Below the pieces are notes generated by a model. It was given only the letters and a program-made list of their open reading frames with translations. It made no database searches and was not told where the DNA came from. A program made the translations under genes and the position numbers. Shown here in pieces: positions 16,901 to 23,779 of a DNA stretch of 23,779 nucleotides; positions within the stretch are counted from its first letter, which is position 1, and each line of letters begins with the position of its first letter. The DNA comes from a virus: IMG/VR virus record IMGVR_UViG_3300031702_000048, positions 1 through 23,779 of that record. One strand, given 5' to 3'.

Positions 16901-19050
16901 TAATGCAAAACGGGGGCGGCGCAAATATTAGTACGACAACTCGCACATCTACCACCACTACAACATCAGCTTCAAATAGAGTTGTTGCTGCGGAAACGGT
17001 GCGTAGAGTCATTGGCGATAGGGTTGTTGATATTCTTGTCATACCATTTATGCGATCCATTAAAGTTTATTTCAAAGGCGAAGGATTTAGACCAAATACA
17101 AGATTGTTCCCATTCTTTGATGATGTTGCTGTTGATTCTTGGGTCAAGGCCGAAACATTCGCAAATGTTGCCACAAATCAAGTGGATTATGGTAACACCT
17201 TGAATGGTGCGGTAGGACATCCAGACGGATCATCAAATCTTGTTGCGTCGGCCTCTGGTACAATTGAAGGATCATTTTTCATTCCTTCAACAGCAGGACT
17301 TAAATTTAGAACAGGCACGCGTCCATTCACTTTATCTGATATTTCTTCTGGTATTAGAGCAGACGGAACATCATTTGGGAATACGACATTTACTTCAACG
17401 GGGGCTATAGAAGTCAGACAACGCGATGTTATATCTACTCGTGTTTTGACTGTACAAAGTTTCACTAACACTTCTAGATCATCAAACCGCCGAGTTGTTT
17501 CGATAAGAATTAATGAAGAAGCCGATCCATTGGCACAATCATTCGTTATTAGTGAACCAACGGGCGTCTTCGCCACCAAGTTTGATTTCTACTTTAAAAC
17601 AAAAGCAGACAAAGAAGCAAATCCCGTTTGGATTCAACTCAGAACTATGGAAAATGGTATTCCATCGAGCAATATCATACCAGGATCAACCAAATTTGTT
17701 TATCCTGCACAAATTACAACTTCAACTGATGCTAGTGTGGCAACATCATTTGAATTTGATGAACCAATCTATCTCGCGCCATATAAAGAATATGCGGTTG
17801 TATTGTTGTCAAACACGACTGAATATCTCACATATATTTCAAGAGTTGGTGACTTCGTTTTGGGGACTACTGATAAGAAAGTGACCAAACAACCATTCTT
17901 GGGATCGTTATTCAAATCACAAAACGCATCAACTTGGACACCATCGCAGTGGGAAGACCTTACATTCAAAATGCATGTTGCTGAATTTACCGCAACAACA
18001 GGTGTTGCTAAATTGAATAATGTTGCGGTTCCATTACATCTATTACCAACTGATCCATTCACAGTTGATTCTGCGGATGCGACAATCACTGTAAATCAAA
18101 AATCACATGGATTCACAGTCGGCGATACAGTAACGGTTGCGGGTGCCACAACATTCGGCGGAATAAATGCTACAAGCATCAACGGCGCTAGAACAATTAC
18201 TGCTATTGATATTACGGGCTATAGGTTCGAAGCGGATTCTGCATCAACATCCGCTGATATTGGTGGCGGCAACGCAGTCCTTTCCAATAAAAACATCTTA
18301 ATGGATGTTGCGATTCCAAATATCCAAACACTATTGCTTGATGATACTGGAATAACATCTACTGGTCAATTCACAACGGCGGAAAGTCTTGCTGGTACAG
18401 AAACAGCATATCAAAAAGAATCTGCAATCAATATTCCTGTTGGACGCGAATTTGTTTTCTCGGCACCAAAAATGATTGCCAGTGCCGCTAATGAAACTGC
18501 TAATATGTCAGGCGTGAAAAGTCTAACTATTGATATGGCAATGTCAACTACCAATGATTACATTTCGCCAGTAATTGACATGCAACGCGCAACAGTCATT
18601 GCAATTTCGAATAGTATTGACAAGCAGGCGGCGTCGGCTACAAGTGGATTTAATGTTCCACTTAACTATGTTTCCGAAACCAAGTCAACAGGTGGCACCC
18701 ACGCTTCTAAGCACATCACAAGCCCAATTACCCTAGCAGACAACGCAGTTGGCCTAAAGGCGCTTATATCGGCTAATAGGCCATCGGTAGCAAGCTTCGA
18801 TTTGTACTACAGAGTTTCAAATGGCACTACGCTTTTGACTGATACGGACTGGACATTATCTACCATAGATAACGCTATGCCATCTGATGAAAATCCAGAA
18901 GTCTTTAGATCATATGAATATCTTATTGGTGGGTTAGGTGGCGATATTGCAGCGTTCAATCAATTCCAATTGAAAATCGTATTTAAATCAACGAATAGTA
19001 GTAAAGTTCCTATCATTCGCGACCTAAGAGCAATCGCGCTAGGTGTGTGA
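13921..19050 (+). CDS. Giant virion structural protein, DUF4815-type, probably baseplate periphery or fibre attachment
   Basis: A 1709-residue protein whose N-terminus, FHRVLFNNGRAVQARELTQL (24-43) and ITRFGNNIFKEGA, is the hallmark of large DUF4815-type tail proteins that follow gp8 in marine T4-like phages. Residues about 93-148 hold the TSG beta module shared with gp53 and gp8. A Thr/Ser-rich stretch (1004-1018) separates the first kilobase-scale half from IPFMRSIKVYFKGEGFRPNT (about 1038-1057), a recurring phage tail motif. ADPLAQSF (1201-1208) opens a beta-sandwich region with FEFDEPIYLAPYKEYAVVLL. Residues about 1383-1458 contain a SHGFTVGDTVTVAGA repeat-type domain. The end, PIIRDLRAIALGV, is also family-typical. 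Exact role is unknown; position argues for linking wedges to fibres. No enzyme motif was seen. Confidence 0.72.
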   Translation: MVDQVIKSTFENTYQDDYSDSAGFHRVLFNNGRAVQARELTQLQTIIQSEITRFGNNIFKEGAAVNPGGISVNPVEFVKLNTTSNVLPTDTSTIVDTEFTGGTSGIKASVVIVKAASGSDPATIYIRYEDGTASGAVIKFAAGEDITNGSVTLTIQTTNTAANPAIGRGLSANISGGDFYTAGRFVFAPKQTEVISKYTTLLTDDLGFKIIEDIVTANDDSTLYDNSGALPNTSAPGADRYRIRLELDIRSNILSTENFVYIAKIRNGVIISDVKAESEDNYNVLRDALAIRTKEESGDYIVKPYTLAFDNDSDATKLDVHVSPGTVYVDGYRANKDFNTTIVVTKPRTTQTKNNEVSAFDLGNYVIISASKGLPNVDTFELMNLRSAVTHGGSTIGTARVRAIEENGDGNYKVFLFQLTMNSGQNFRSVRSIGTSTTNFSNLALENSQAVLKDASNNSLLLSLPTSRPSALSDISLATQRRFTTSTNGSGEATLTLSASGETFSNTNDWIVALDDSDVISGAGITGAGTTSSTLSGLPASQSNLEVITYVNKASATVRSKDLKTGADTISSFDSDGGGLVFANLTKADIFSFDGITLADSSGRSLVSKFDIDNGQRDNFYDLGRIVLKPGQSVPTGGVVVQYQYFGHGVSGDFFGVNSYTGEVDYEDIPSHTQADGSVVSLRDVIDFRSVVNSSQTFGSGAIVHELPQTNDLVQADVTYYLGTRNKVVITTNNEIKFISGLPAIDPKYPETPSSSLELYRVTLNPYGLSASDLSVEKIDHRHYTMGDVGRLEDRIDKLEELTSLSLLELDTSALSVLDSAGLDRTKSGFFVDNFADHTFTDVASSEHRASIDPVNKALRPTSNEDAISLQYDSATSTNTILRGDNVYLNYTHRSHIDQASVTGTENVNPFIQMDWLGNITMSPTSDSWVEQEYQADRVINGGTRLNTNAGNLWNSASWNWAGTPLDQLQVGSQTNSIVLASSSNARLTTTNELMQNGGGANISTTTRTSTTTTTSASNRVVAAETVRRVIGDRVVDILVIPFMRSIKVYFKGEGFRPNTRLFPFFDDVAVDSWVKAETFANVATNQVDYGNTLNGAVGHPDGSSNLVASASGTIEGSFFIPSTAGLKFRTGTRPFTLSDISSGIRADGTSFGNTTFTSTGAIEVRQRDVISTRVLTVQSFTNTSRSSNRRVVSIRINEEADPLAQSFVISEPTGVFATKFDFYFKTKADKEANPVWIQLRTMENGIPSSNIIPGSTKFVYPAQITTSTDASVATSFEFDEPIYLAPYKEYAVVLLSNTTEYLTYISRVGDFVLGTTDKKVTKQPFLGSLFKSQNASTWTPSQWEDLTFKMHVAEFTATTGVAKLNNVAVPLHLLPTDPFTVDSADATITVNQKSHGFTVGDTVTVAGATTFGGINATSINGARTITAIDITGYRFEADSASTSADIGGGNAVLSNKNILMDVAIPNIQTLLLDDTGITSTGQFTTAESLAGTETAYQKESAINIPVGREFVFSAPKMIASAANETANMSGVKSLTIDMAMSTTNDYISPVIDMQRATVIAISNSIDKQAASATSGFNVPLNYVSETKSTGGTHASKHITSPITLADNAVGLKALISANRPSVASFDLYYRVSNGTTLLTDTDWTLSTIDNAMPSDENPEVFRSYEYLIGGLGGDIAAFNQFQLKIVFKSTNSSKVPIIRDLRAIALGV

Positions 19051-19051
19051 T

Positions 19052-19255
19052 ATGAACTTAGTTAAAGCCGATAATGGCCCTGGTATGGCAAGAGATTTAA
19101 AAACCGGGGCCATTATCAATATAAATAGAAGTGAATTGCAACAAGCGCGTAAGGCCAAAGCCGTTCGTAAGGCAAAGGAAAATGAGTTTATGCAAATGAA
19201 AACCGATATTGATGATATTAAGAAAATATTAACTCAGATTGTAGAGAAACTATAA
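19052..19255 (+). CDS. Small conserved phage protein of unknown function
   Basis: A 67-residue protein if started at ATG 19052; a GTG at 19043 would add three residues and overlap the DUF4815 gene by eight bases, but the ATG with AGG at 19041-19043 is preferred. The N-terminal half has GMARDLKTGAIININRSELQ, a pattern (D-x-x-TGAIxNxN) I associate with small proteins encoded among structural genes in many marine myophages. The C-terminal half (ARKAKAVRKAKENEFMQMKT and on to KKILTQIVEKL) is charged with heptad-like hydrophobics and probably a coiled coil, which would suit an oligomeric or chaperone-like part. Its function is not known to me. The stop overlaps the next start by one base. Confidence 0.72.
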   Translation: MNLVKADNGPGMARDLKTGAIININRSELQQARKAKAVRKAKENEFMQMKTDIDDIKKILTQIVEKL

Positions 19256-19944
19256 TGGCAAAAGTAATTGTAAACATATCAGATTCGATGACTGCTTTTG
19301 TCAACAAGACAAATCTACTTTCGACAACCGTTGGCGATCTTGTCACGCTAAACACAACACAAGATTCTGACTTAGTTGGGGCTATTAACGAAGTGTTTGC
19401 TTTGATTGATAGTGATACCGATTTCAGAAGCAAGATCAGCGTGACAGATGCTGGCGGTGATGGTTCTTTATCGTACAATTCATCAACAGGTGTTGTTACA
19501 TATACTGGACCAAATGTCACTGAAGTAAGAGCGCATTTTTCAGCGGGAACAAACACAACATACGCCACTGGATCATTTAGCATTAGTGATACTGTCATTC
19601 GAAGTAAGATTAGTGTTACTGATGCTGGCGGCGATGGTTCTTTATCATACAATTCATCAACAGGTGTTATCACATACACTGGACCAAACGCGACTGAAGT
19701 AAGAGCGCATATCAGTGCTGGTGAAGGTATAGATATAGCATCGGGAGTGATTTCTGGTGAAGACGCAAGCACATCGAATAAGGGTATTGCATCATTTAGT
19801 AGTACAAATTTCGCAGCAGCATCGGGCGCGATTTCAATTAAAGCGGATGGTGTTTCATCTACCGAATTAAAAGACCTATCAACTCTATTGATCAAAAACG
19901 CAGCAGGGTCTACATTAAAGACTTTATATGGTGCGGGAAGTTAA
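19255..19944 (+). CDS. Repeat-containing tail fibre-like protein
   Basis: The 229-residue product begins with a short helical segment (AINEVFALIDSDTDF) that may attach or trimerise it, then carries two nearly identical 41-residue repeats at 58-98 and 116-156, each with ISVTDAGGDGSLSYNSSTGV and TYTGPN-x-TEVRAH. This repeat type is common in fibre and fibre-tip proteins of marine T4-like phages. The C-terminal region (GIDIASGVISGEDASTSNKG and beyond) is Gly/Ser/Ala-rich and resembles the fibre stalk motif xxKGIASFxSxxFxxxxG. A role in host recognition or baseplate decoration is inferred, not shown. It follows the small protein by one-base overlap and precedes another structural gene by two bases. 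Confidence 0.68.
   Translation: MAKVIVNISDSMTAFVNKTNLLSTTVGDLVTLNTTQDSDLVGAINEVFALIDSDTDFRSKISVTDAGGDGSLSYNSSTGVVTYTGPNVTEVRAHFSAGTNTTYATGSFSISDTVIRSKISVTDAGGDGSLSYNSSTGVITYTGPNATEVRAHISAGEGIDIASGVISGEDASTSNKGIASFSSTNFAAASGAISIKADGVSSTELKDLSTLLIKNAAGSTLKTLYGAGS
19426..19722 (+). repeat. Two direct copies of a 123-base coding repeat, spaced 174 bases apart
   Basis: Copies at 19426-19548 and 19600-19722 encode 41-residue units that differ only at a few positions (V/I, V/A, F/I). The DNA copies differ mainly at third codon positions (for example agcaagatcagc versus agtaagattagt), so the protein is conserved more than the DNA. A 51-base segment separates them. Confidence 0.9.
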
Positions 19945-19946
19945 TT

Positions 19947-20873
19947 ATGACAGTTAGAACTCCACTAAAATTAGATGGTTCAGACTTGCGAGAAATGACT
20001 TCGACAGAAATTACCGCAATCAAAACTGAAGCGATTAGACTATATGGTGCAAGTCCATCGGTCACATTATCTTATGTTTCTTCTGGAGGTAATCTTGGTA
20101 CACTTAATGATACAAGACTTCAAGCTGGTGCTGGTGTTACCAATGTAACAAACTTTCACACAGTGGGAGAACTGGGCGATGTGTCGACAGTAACAGTTGG
20201 TCACGCAAAGATTAGTTCTTCTTCTGCAACTGTGGCTGAGTGGACTGATGCTGCATATTCATTCCCTATGTACTATGATGGTTCGGACTTGAGGGAAATG
20301 TCTGTTACGGATTTCTATGACACTTTCATTTATCCAGCTATAGATACTTTAACAAGTGGTAGCACAGGCACAGCGCAAGCTGGGACATATCAAGTGTCTA
20401 CTTCAAACTCTGTTGCTGGCAACACTCTAATGTCAGCGTCGCCTATTTTCACTGACACAAGAGCAAACGCTGGGGCGTACACTGCCGCAGGTTTGATTGA
20501 AACGCAAGATCAACCAACAACAATTACGAACTTCTATCTACATAGAATTAATTCCGCGTCTACTGCAAGTTTTGAATTGCCGATCATATACACAAAGTCT
20601 GGCACAAATTTACAACAGATGCCATCAGCAACATTTGCAACAGCATTTCAACAATCCATGAGGCGTGTGGCTGTGTCGGTTGTCGGATCAAAAATTTCAT
20701 ACAACTTCAACGGCGCGGGCAACAATAGAGGTTCTGGTATTACTGATACCAAATTGAATAGTTCTGTATATCTCACGAATTTAGTCAGCACTGATGATTA
20801 TAGAGCGCAGGAAGTTCCGGGAGGAACAGCAACCACCATATCAACAAACTATTTGAAAATTACACAAGTATAA
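19947..20873 (+). CDS. Virion structural protein built of three related units of about 100 residues
   Basis: A 308-residue protein of a type I associate with virion proteins of marine T4-like phages near the fibre genes; no precise function is known to me. Three units can be traced. Each begins with P-x-x-x-DGSDLREM or a relative (KLDGSDLREM at 8-17, YYDGSDLREM at 109-118, YTKSGTNLQQM at 215-225), has a DTR/DTK motif in the middle (55, 170, 267), and ends with a TNF/TNY segment (68, 194, 300). The third unit is the most diverged. It is beta-rich, Ser/Thr-rich and has no membrane segment or signal. With the preceding gene it probably forms a fibre or whisker-like part. The ATG follows GGAAG at a suitable distance. 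Confidence 0.62.
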   Translation: MTVRTPLKLDGSDLREMTSTEITAIKTEAIRLYGASPSVTLSYVSSGGNLGTLNDTRLQAGAGVTNVTNFHTVGELGDVSTVTVGHAKISSSSATVAEWTDAAYSFPMYYDGSDLREMSVTDFYDTFIYPAIDTLTSGSTGTAQAGTYQVSTSNSVAGNTLMSASPIFTDTRANAGAYTAAGLIETQDQPTTITNFYLHRINSASTASFELPIIYTKSGTNLQQMPSATFATAFQQSMRRVAVSVVGSKISYNFNGAGNNRGSGITDTKLNSSVYLTNLVSTDDYRAQEVPGGTATTISTNYLKITQV

Positions 20874-20891
20874 TAAGAACTGGACTTTATA

Positions 20892-21380
20892 ATGGCTATA
20901 TTTACTAACAAGATCGTTTCTGCGGCGTTCCACGATAAAGAGAAAACAACAGTCGAAATTGTATATGAAGAAAACGATCAAATGGTGTCGTATATCCTTG
21001 AAGTGGATTTTACTCAGGACGCCTTTAATGATCTTTTAAAAGAAGTCACTTTAGATGAAATTGAAGAAGCGACTATAAAGCAAAATAAGGCGCAAAGTAA
21101 GTTCTTTAATGATATTATCAATAAAGAAATTGATAGTCGTTGGGCAGCAGAAAAAGAAAATCTTAAAACAAAAGCTGAAAATAAAAAGTTGACTGGAAAG
21201 AAAGTCATAGATGCGTTATTGAGTCAAGATGAAGATAATGATTTTGTTTTCAATATGAAAATTTCAATTCTTGAAGACCCTATTGTTGCCAATTCAAAAG
21301 ATAAAGAACTCAAAATGAGCATCAGAAAAGCCAAAACGGCACTAGAACTTCTGCGGATTTACACCACACATAAGGCATAA
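20892..21380 (+). CDS. Unrecognised small acidic/lysine-rich protein
   Basis: I do not recognise this 162-residue protein. It starts with a short beta-like segment (FTNKIVSAAFHDKEKTTVEI) followed by charged, probably helical sequence with many E and K residues (DEIEEATIKQNKAQSKFFND and KENLKTKAENKK), so a coiled coil is possible. The end, MSIRKAKTALELLRIYTTH, also looks helical. No cysteine pairs, membrane segment, signal peptide or enzyme motif is visible. It lies between the structural genes and the transferase cassette, 18 bases after the former and one base before the latter, so it could belong to either. A small structural protein or assembly factor is possible but not supported by anything specific. 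Confidence 0.75.
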   Translation: MAIFTNKIVSAAFHDKEKTTVEIVYEENDQMVSYILEVDFTQDAFNDLLKEVTLDEIEEATIKQNKAQSKFFNDIINKEIDSRWAAEKENLKTKAENKKLTGKKVIDALLSQDEDNDFVFNMKISILEDPIVANSKDKELKMSIRKAKTALELLRIYTTHKA

Positions 21381-21381
21381 A

Positions 21382-22014
21382 ATGTATAAAGTGATATGTG
21401 TCAAATTTGGAAACAAATATGGCCCCGAATTCGTCAACAAGTTATATGATGATCTAAACAAATACACAAAGTCCGAATTCAAATTCTATTGTTATACAGA
21501 TGATGCTTCTGGAATACAAGACGGTGTTAATGTGATTATGCCGCTTGGTCGTCCCACCCTAAAGGGAGTGTGGAACAAACTACGATTATTCGATTCACAA
21601 ATGAATTTGAGTGGCAAAACATATTTCTTTGACCTTGACATTAGAATACAAAAAGACCCCTTGGTCGATTTGGACGATTGGTCACGACTCACTCTTGTCG
21701 AATCTCATTGGAAGGTTGGCAAATTGTATAATAGACTATCAAATTATGATGTAAAGATCAATAGTTCTGTTATGGCTTGGGACGCGTCTGATGGAAAAAT
21801 GATGGAATATTGGTCGCATTTCAATACAGGCTTGCGTGACTATTATCTTAGAAAATATGTTGGTATAGATAGATTTATAGTACACGAAAACTTTGAATAT
21901 AATACATTTGATCATAAATATATTCAATCAAAAAAATATCAAGAACAAATAGAATATGAAGCTAGTATATTAACATTTGAGGAAATTGAAGTTGAATTCG
22001 GAGATATTATATAG
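21382..22014 (+). CDS. Glycosyltransferase-like protein (GT-A fold)
   Basis: A 210-residue protein with a short glycosyltransferase layout. The N-terminus VICVKFGNKYGPEFVNKLYD fits the first strand and helix of a nucleotide-sugar-binding domain, YCYTDD (36-41) the second strand, GVWNKLRLF (62-70) the usual W-x-K helix, and YFFDLDIRI (81-89) gives the D84-x-D86 metal site. INSSVMAWD (126-134) is equivalent to the FNSGVMxW motif in GT8-like enzymes. It would transfer a sugar from a nucleotide donor in the cytoplasm; acceptor and sugar cannot be told. Its opening residues are nearly the same as those of the third transferase at 23475, so the two are probably paralogues. It is the first gene of a four-gene cassette. 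Confidence 0.72.
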   Translation: MYKVICVKFGNKYGPEFVNKLYDDLNKYTKSEFKFYCYTDDASGIQDGVNVIMPLGRPTLKGVWNKLRLFDSQMNLSGKTYFFDLDIRIQKDPLVDLDDWSRLTLVESHWKVGKLYNRLSNYDVKINSSVMAWDASDGKMMEYWSHFNTGLRDYYLRKYVGIDRFIVHENFEYNTFDHKYIQSKKYQEQIEYEASILTFEEIEVEFGDII

Positions 22015-22612
22015 AGCCTTAAAGCTTAGTGAAGAAGTATATGATGAGTCGATGTATGGCATTGATGATCTTTATCGAATTAAGGACATTATCCACTCAG
22101 TAGACAGAAATCACTGGGAAGGTAAGAAATGGCTAGTCGAACACTTTCGAAACATTTATAAATACGAATCTGGCCATTTCTATGTTACTGGCGGATGGTA
22201 CGGTATGATGGCATATCAACTTAGACAAATGTGGCTTGATAATGCGATGAATATAACATCTGCTGATATGGACCCAATGTGTGAATACTACGCTTGGAAA
22301 CTATTTCCAGAATCTGACATTTCTTTCGAAACTACAAACATTAATGAAGATATTGATTTTTCTAAATTTTCAGCTATCATAAATACAAGCTGTGAACATA
22401 TGGAACAAGAAGACCTCGTATCAATCATTGAAAGAAAGAATCCAAATACTTGGATTTGTTTTCAAACGAACGACTTTGACGATTTGAATTCCCATATCAA
22501 TTGCTTTGACACATCAGGGGAATTCGAACGATCATTAAATCTAGATACGGTAAAATATAGCGGCACCATCGCTTTGGGTGGGTTCAATAGGCATATGGTT
22601 ATAGGTAGATGA
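21992..22612 (+). CDS. Class I SAM-dependent methyltransferase-like protein
   Basis: A 206-residue protein. The start is uncertain: the frame opens with TTG codons at 21977, 21986 and 21992, and the first ATG is only at 22052. TTG 21992 is chosen because GAGG (21979-21982) lies nine bases upstream; it overlaps the previous gene by 23 bases. HFYVTGGWYGMMAYQLRQMW (about 62-81) fits a glycine-containing SAM-binding motif after the first strand, ITSADMDP (88-95) the acidic end of the second strand, and FSAIINTSCEHM the fourth. A leading helical part with HSVDRNHWEGKKWLVEHF precedes this. This family occurs near fibre genes in marine T4-like phages. The substrate is unknown; between glycosyltransferases, a sugar or glycan is plausible. 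Confidence 0.65.
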   Translation: MNSEILYRALKLSEEVYDESMYGIDDLYRIKDIIHSVDRNHWEGKKWLVEHFRNIYKYESGHFYVTGGWYGMMAYQLRQMWLDNAMNITSADMDPMCEYYAWKLFPESDISFETTNINEDIDFSKFSAIINTSCEHMEQEDLVSIIERKNPNTWICFQTNDFDDLNSHINCFDTSGEFERSLNLDTVKYSGTIALGGFNRHMVIGR

Positions 22613-23478
22613 AAAAACTGGTCTATAGCATATTCATTGATATTCCAGAAGATAAATTAGACAATCCTGGATGGTTTAAAGACGGCGTTCAAGTCAAAAC
22701 TGATAAAAGCTTAGTCACAAAGAACGCACTTAAAGAACACTATAATGCTATTGTAAAGCGTCAAAGCAATTACGCAAATTCTATTGGTGCAGATTACATC
22801 ATATTCAATAACGACAAACATTATGATGAATTTATGTTGATGTTTGAAAAGGAATATCCAGAAGTATCTGAATATGATATTATAAACTTTTACAAGCATT
22901 GGAAAATGAAAAGCTGCGTGGACGATTATGATGTGGTTTGCTATCTAGACTTTGATGTTATTCCAAACACAAAAGAAGATATTTTCGAAACACACGATTT
23001 AACCAAGTTTTGTTGCGCCCATTCAAACAAATTGGCTCATTGGGGAAAGACTGTCGATCCAATAAAATATGATACATGTATTAGGAATCCTGCAACAAAA
23101 TACTGGAATGCCCACGCAATGTTATTAGAGTCTGGTTATAATCCAGATAACGATGCGTTTAACACAGGCATCATGGTCGCATCATCTGATATTATCAACC
23201 AACTTGGATATTTTGACGATTTCAAAGAAAACTTGGACATGATGACACAACTCAAAAATGATGAAGAATCAATGTATCCAACAAATATCCAAAGGGTTTT
23301 TGGATATGATAACGAAACGCTATTTTCGTATTTGGTTCATTCTAAGAATATCGAAATTGAATACCTAAATGGTCCTTGGCACTATATTGTTGACGACAAA
23401 TTTGATGATGCGAAAAGAGTGAACCCGTCCGCCAAGATGTATCATTGCATCAATAAGAAAATGGACTGGTTTTTATGA
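22609..23478 (+). CDS. Second glycosyltransferase-like protein (GT-A fold)
   Basis: A 289-residue protein with VVCYLDFDVIPN (109-120), where D114-x-D116 is the likely metal and nucleotide-sugar site at the end of a hydrophobic strand, FYKHWKMKSC (94-103) as the helix before it, and AFNTGIMVAS (183-192), the acceptor-side motif common to GT8-like enzymes. The start KKLVYSIFIDIP differs from that of the two flanking transferases, so it belongs to a different subfamily. The end, PSAKMYHCINKKMDWFL, includes a His that is often found near the end of such enzymes. It overlaps the methyltransferase by four bases (ATGA) and the next gene likewise, pointing to coupled translation of the whole cassette. 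Confidence 0.7.
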   Translation: MKKLVYSIFIDIPEDKLDNPGWFKDGVQVKTDKSLVTKNALKEHYNAIVKRQSNYANSIGADYIIFNNDKHYDEFMLMFEKEYPEVSEYDIINFYKHWKMKSCVDDYDVVCYLDFDVIPNTKEDIFETHDLTKFCCAHSNKLAHWGKTVDPIKYDTCIRNPATKYWNAHAMLLESGYNPDNDAFNTGIMVASSDIINQLGYFDDFKENLDMMTQLKNDEESMYPTNIQRVFGYDNETLFSYLVHSKNIEIEYLNGPWHYIVDDKFDDAKRVNPSAKMYHCINKKMDWFL

Positions 23479-23779
23479 AGATATTTTGCGTTCGAATTGG
23501 AAACAAGTACGGGCCAGAATATGAAGATTATATCAATTCAAAGTTAGTGAATCACGAAGTTCATTGGATTAGAGAGCAATTTCATCCCCATGTTCCGTTG
23601 CAATGGAATAAAATGCAAGTATTCAATATGGATATTGATGAACCTGTTATTGTTATGGATATTGACAAGTTACTAATTAACGACTTTGAAGATGTTATCA
23701 ACTACCCCTGCCCACGCGGAGATTTTGTTTCGATCCCATACTGGTGGAACTTCAATGGAACTCGATTCAAAATGAGTGG
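23475..23779 (+). CDS. Third glycosyltransferase-like protein (3' end beyond window)
   Basis: An ATG at 23475 overlaps the previous stop (ATGA), and the frame stays open to the window end, giving 101 complete codons. MKIFCVRIGNKYGPEYEDYI is nearly the same opening as in the gene at 21382 (VICVKFGNKYGPEF). LQWNKMQVF (42-50) matches the W-x-K helix, and PVIVMDIDKLLI (57-68) provides a D62-x-D64 site. It is therefore most likely a paralogue of the first glycosyltransferase. The acceptor half, needed to judge activity, is outside the window. Confidence 0.68.
   Translation, partial: MKIFCVRIGNKYGPEYEDYINSKLVNHEVHWIREQFHPHVPLQWNKMQVFNMDIDEPVIVMDIDKLLINDFEDVINYPCPRGDFVSIPYWWNFNGTRFKMS

Noticed and set aside
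17187-17579. Minus-strand open frame of 130 codons inside the DUF4815-type gene
   Set aside because: The sense frame is continuous over 1709 codons with family motifs on both sides; this is a shadow.
13921-19050. Possible enzyme or receptor-destroying domain in the giant protein
   Set aside because: I looked for hydrolase, lyase and peptidase motifs along the chain and found none convincing; only beta-rich structural motifs are visible.
19218-19895. Long open frame on the minus strand (225 codons) opposite the repeat-containing fibre-like gene
   Set aside because: It lies wholly opposite a well-supported + strand gene, and its own repeats are mirror images of that gene's repeats. No ribosome binding site or known family was seen.
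22157-22164. TATAAATA on the plus strand within the methyltransferase gene
   Set aside because: It encodes the I-Y-K-Y residues and lies about 450 bases before the next gene start, too far for a typical late promoter of this phage.

Overview
This window is a piece of a T4-type contractile-tailed phage genome. Almost every gene is recognisable as a T4-like baseplate or tail component, packed head to tail on the + strand with stop/start overlaps of 1 to 4 bases. Three exact copies of the T4 late-promoter box TATAAATA (63-70, 8222-8229, 11516-11523) sit in the only real intergenic gaps. The sequence is AT-rich by eye. The protein families (DUF4815-type giant tail protein, AGGDGSLSYN fibre repeats, gp8/gp53 with extra domains) are those known to me from marine T4-like phages of cyanobacteria and pelagic proteobacteria. 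The peptidoglycan hydrolases point to a bacterial, most likely Gram-negative host, but the host cannot be named from this window.

Region 1 (1-53, minus strand): the first codons of a divergent gene, probably head-completion protein gp4. Region 2 (104-8208): the central baseplate hub transcription unit, with a gp48/gp54-type tube cap, gp53 wedge, gp27-like hub, a gp5 OB-fold plus lysozyme protein, a second hydrolase carrying amidase and M15-peptidase domains, and a separate gp5-type beta-helix spike. Thus what is one gene 5 in T4 is spread over at least two genes, with an extra wall-degrading gene between them. Region 3 (8251-11508): wedge genes gp25, gp6 and a short gp7 that keeps only the C-terminal part of T4 gp7. 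Region 4 (11549-20873): gp10-like, gp8, a 1709-residue DUF4815-type structural protein, a small conserved protein, and two repeat-built fibre-like proteins.

Region 5 (20892-23779): an unrecognised small protein, then a cassette of sugar- and methyl-transfer enzymes (glycosyltransferase, methyltransferase, glycosyltransferase, and a third glycosyltransferase cut by the window end). This is the accessory part of the window.

Together the genes would build the baseplate: wedges (gp53, 25, 6, 7, 8, 10) surround a hub (gp27, gp5 pieces, extra hydrolase) capped by the tube starter (gp48), with DUF4815 and the repeat proteins probably forming peripheral or fibre-linked parts. The terminal enzymes may decorate virion or host glycans. 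No stretch longer than about 50 bases lacks a gene. I saw no tRNA, CRISPR array, insertion sequence or integrase. All family names rest on remembered sequence features, not on database searches.
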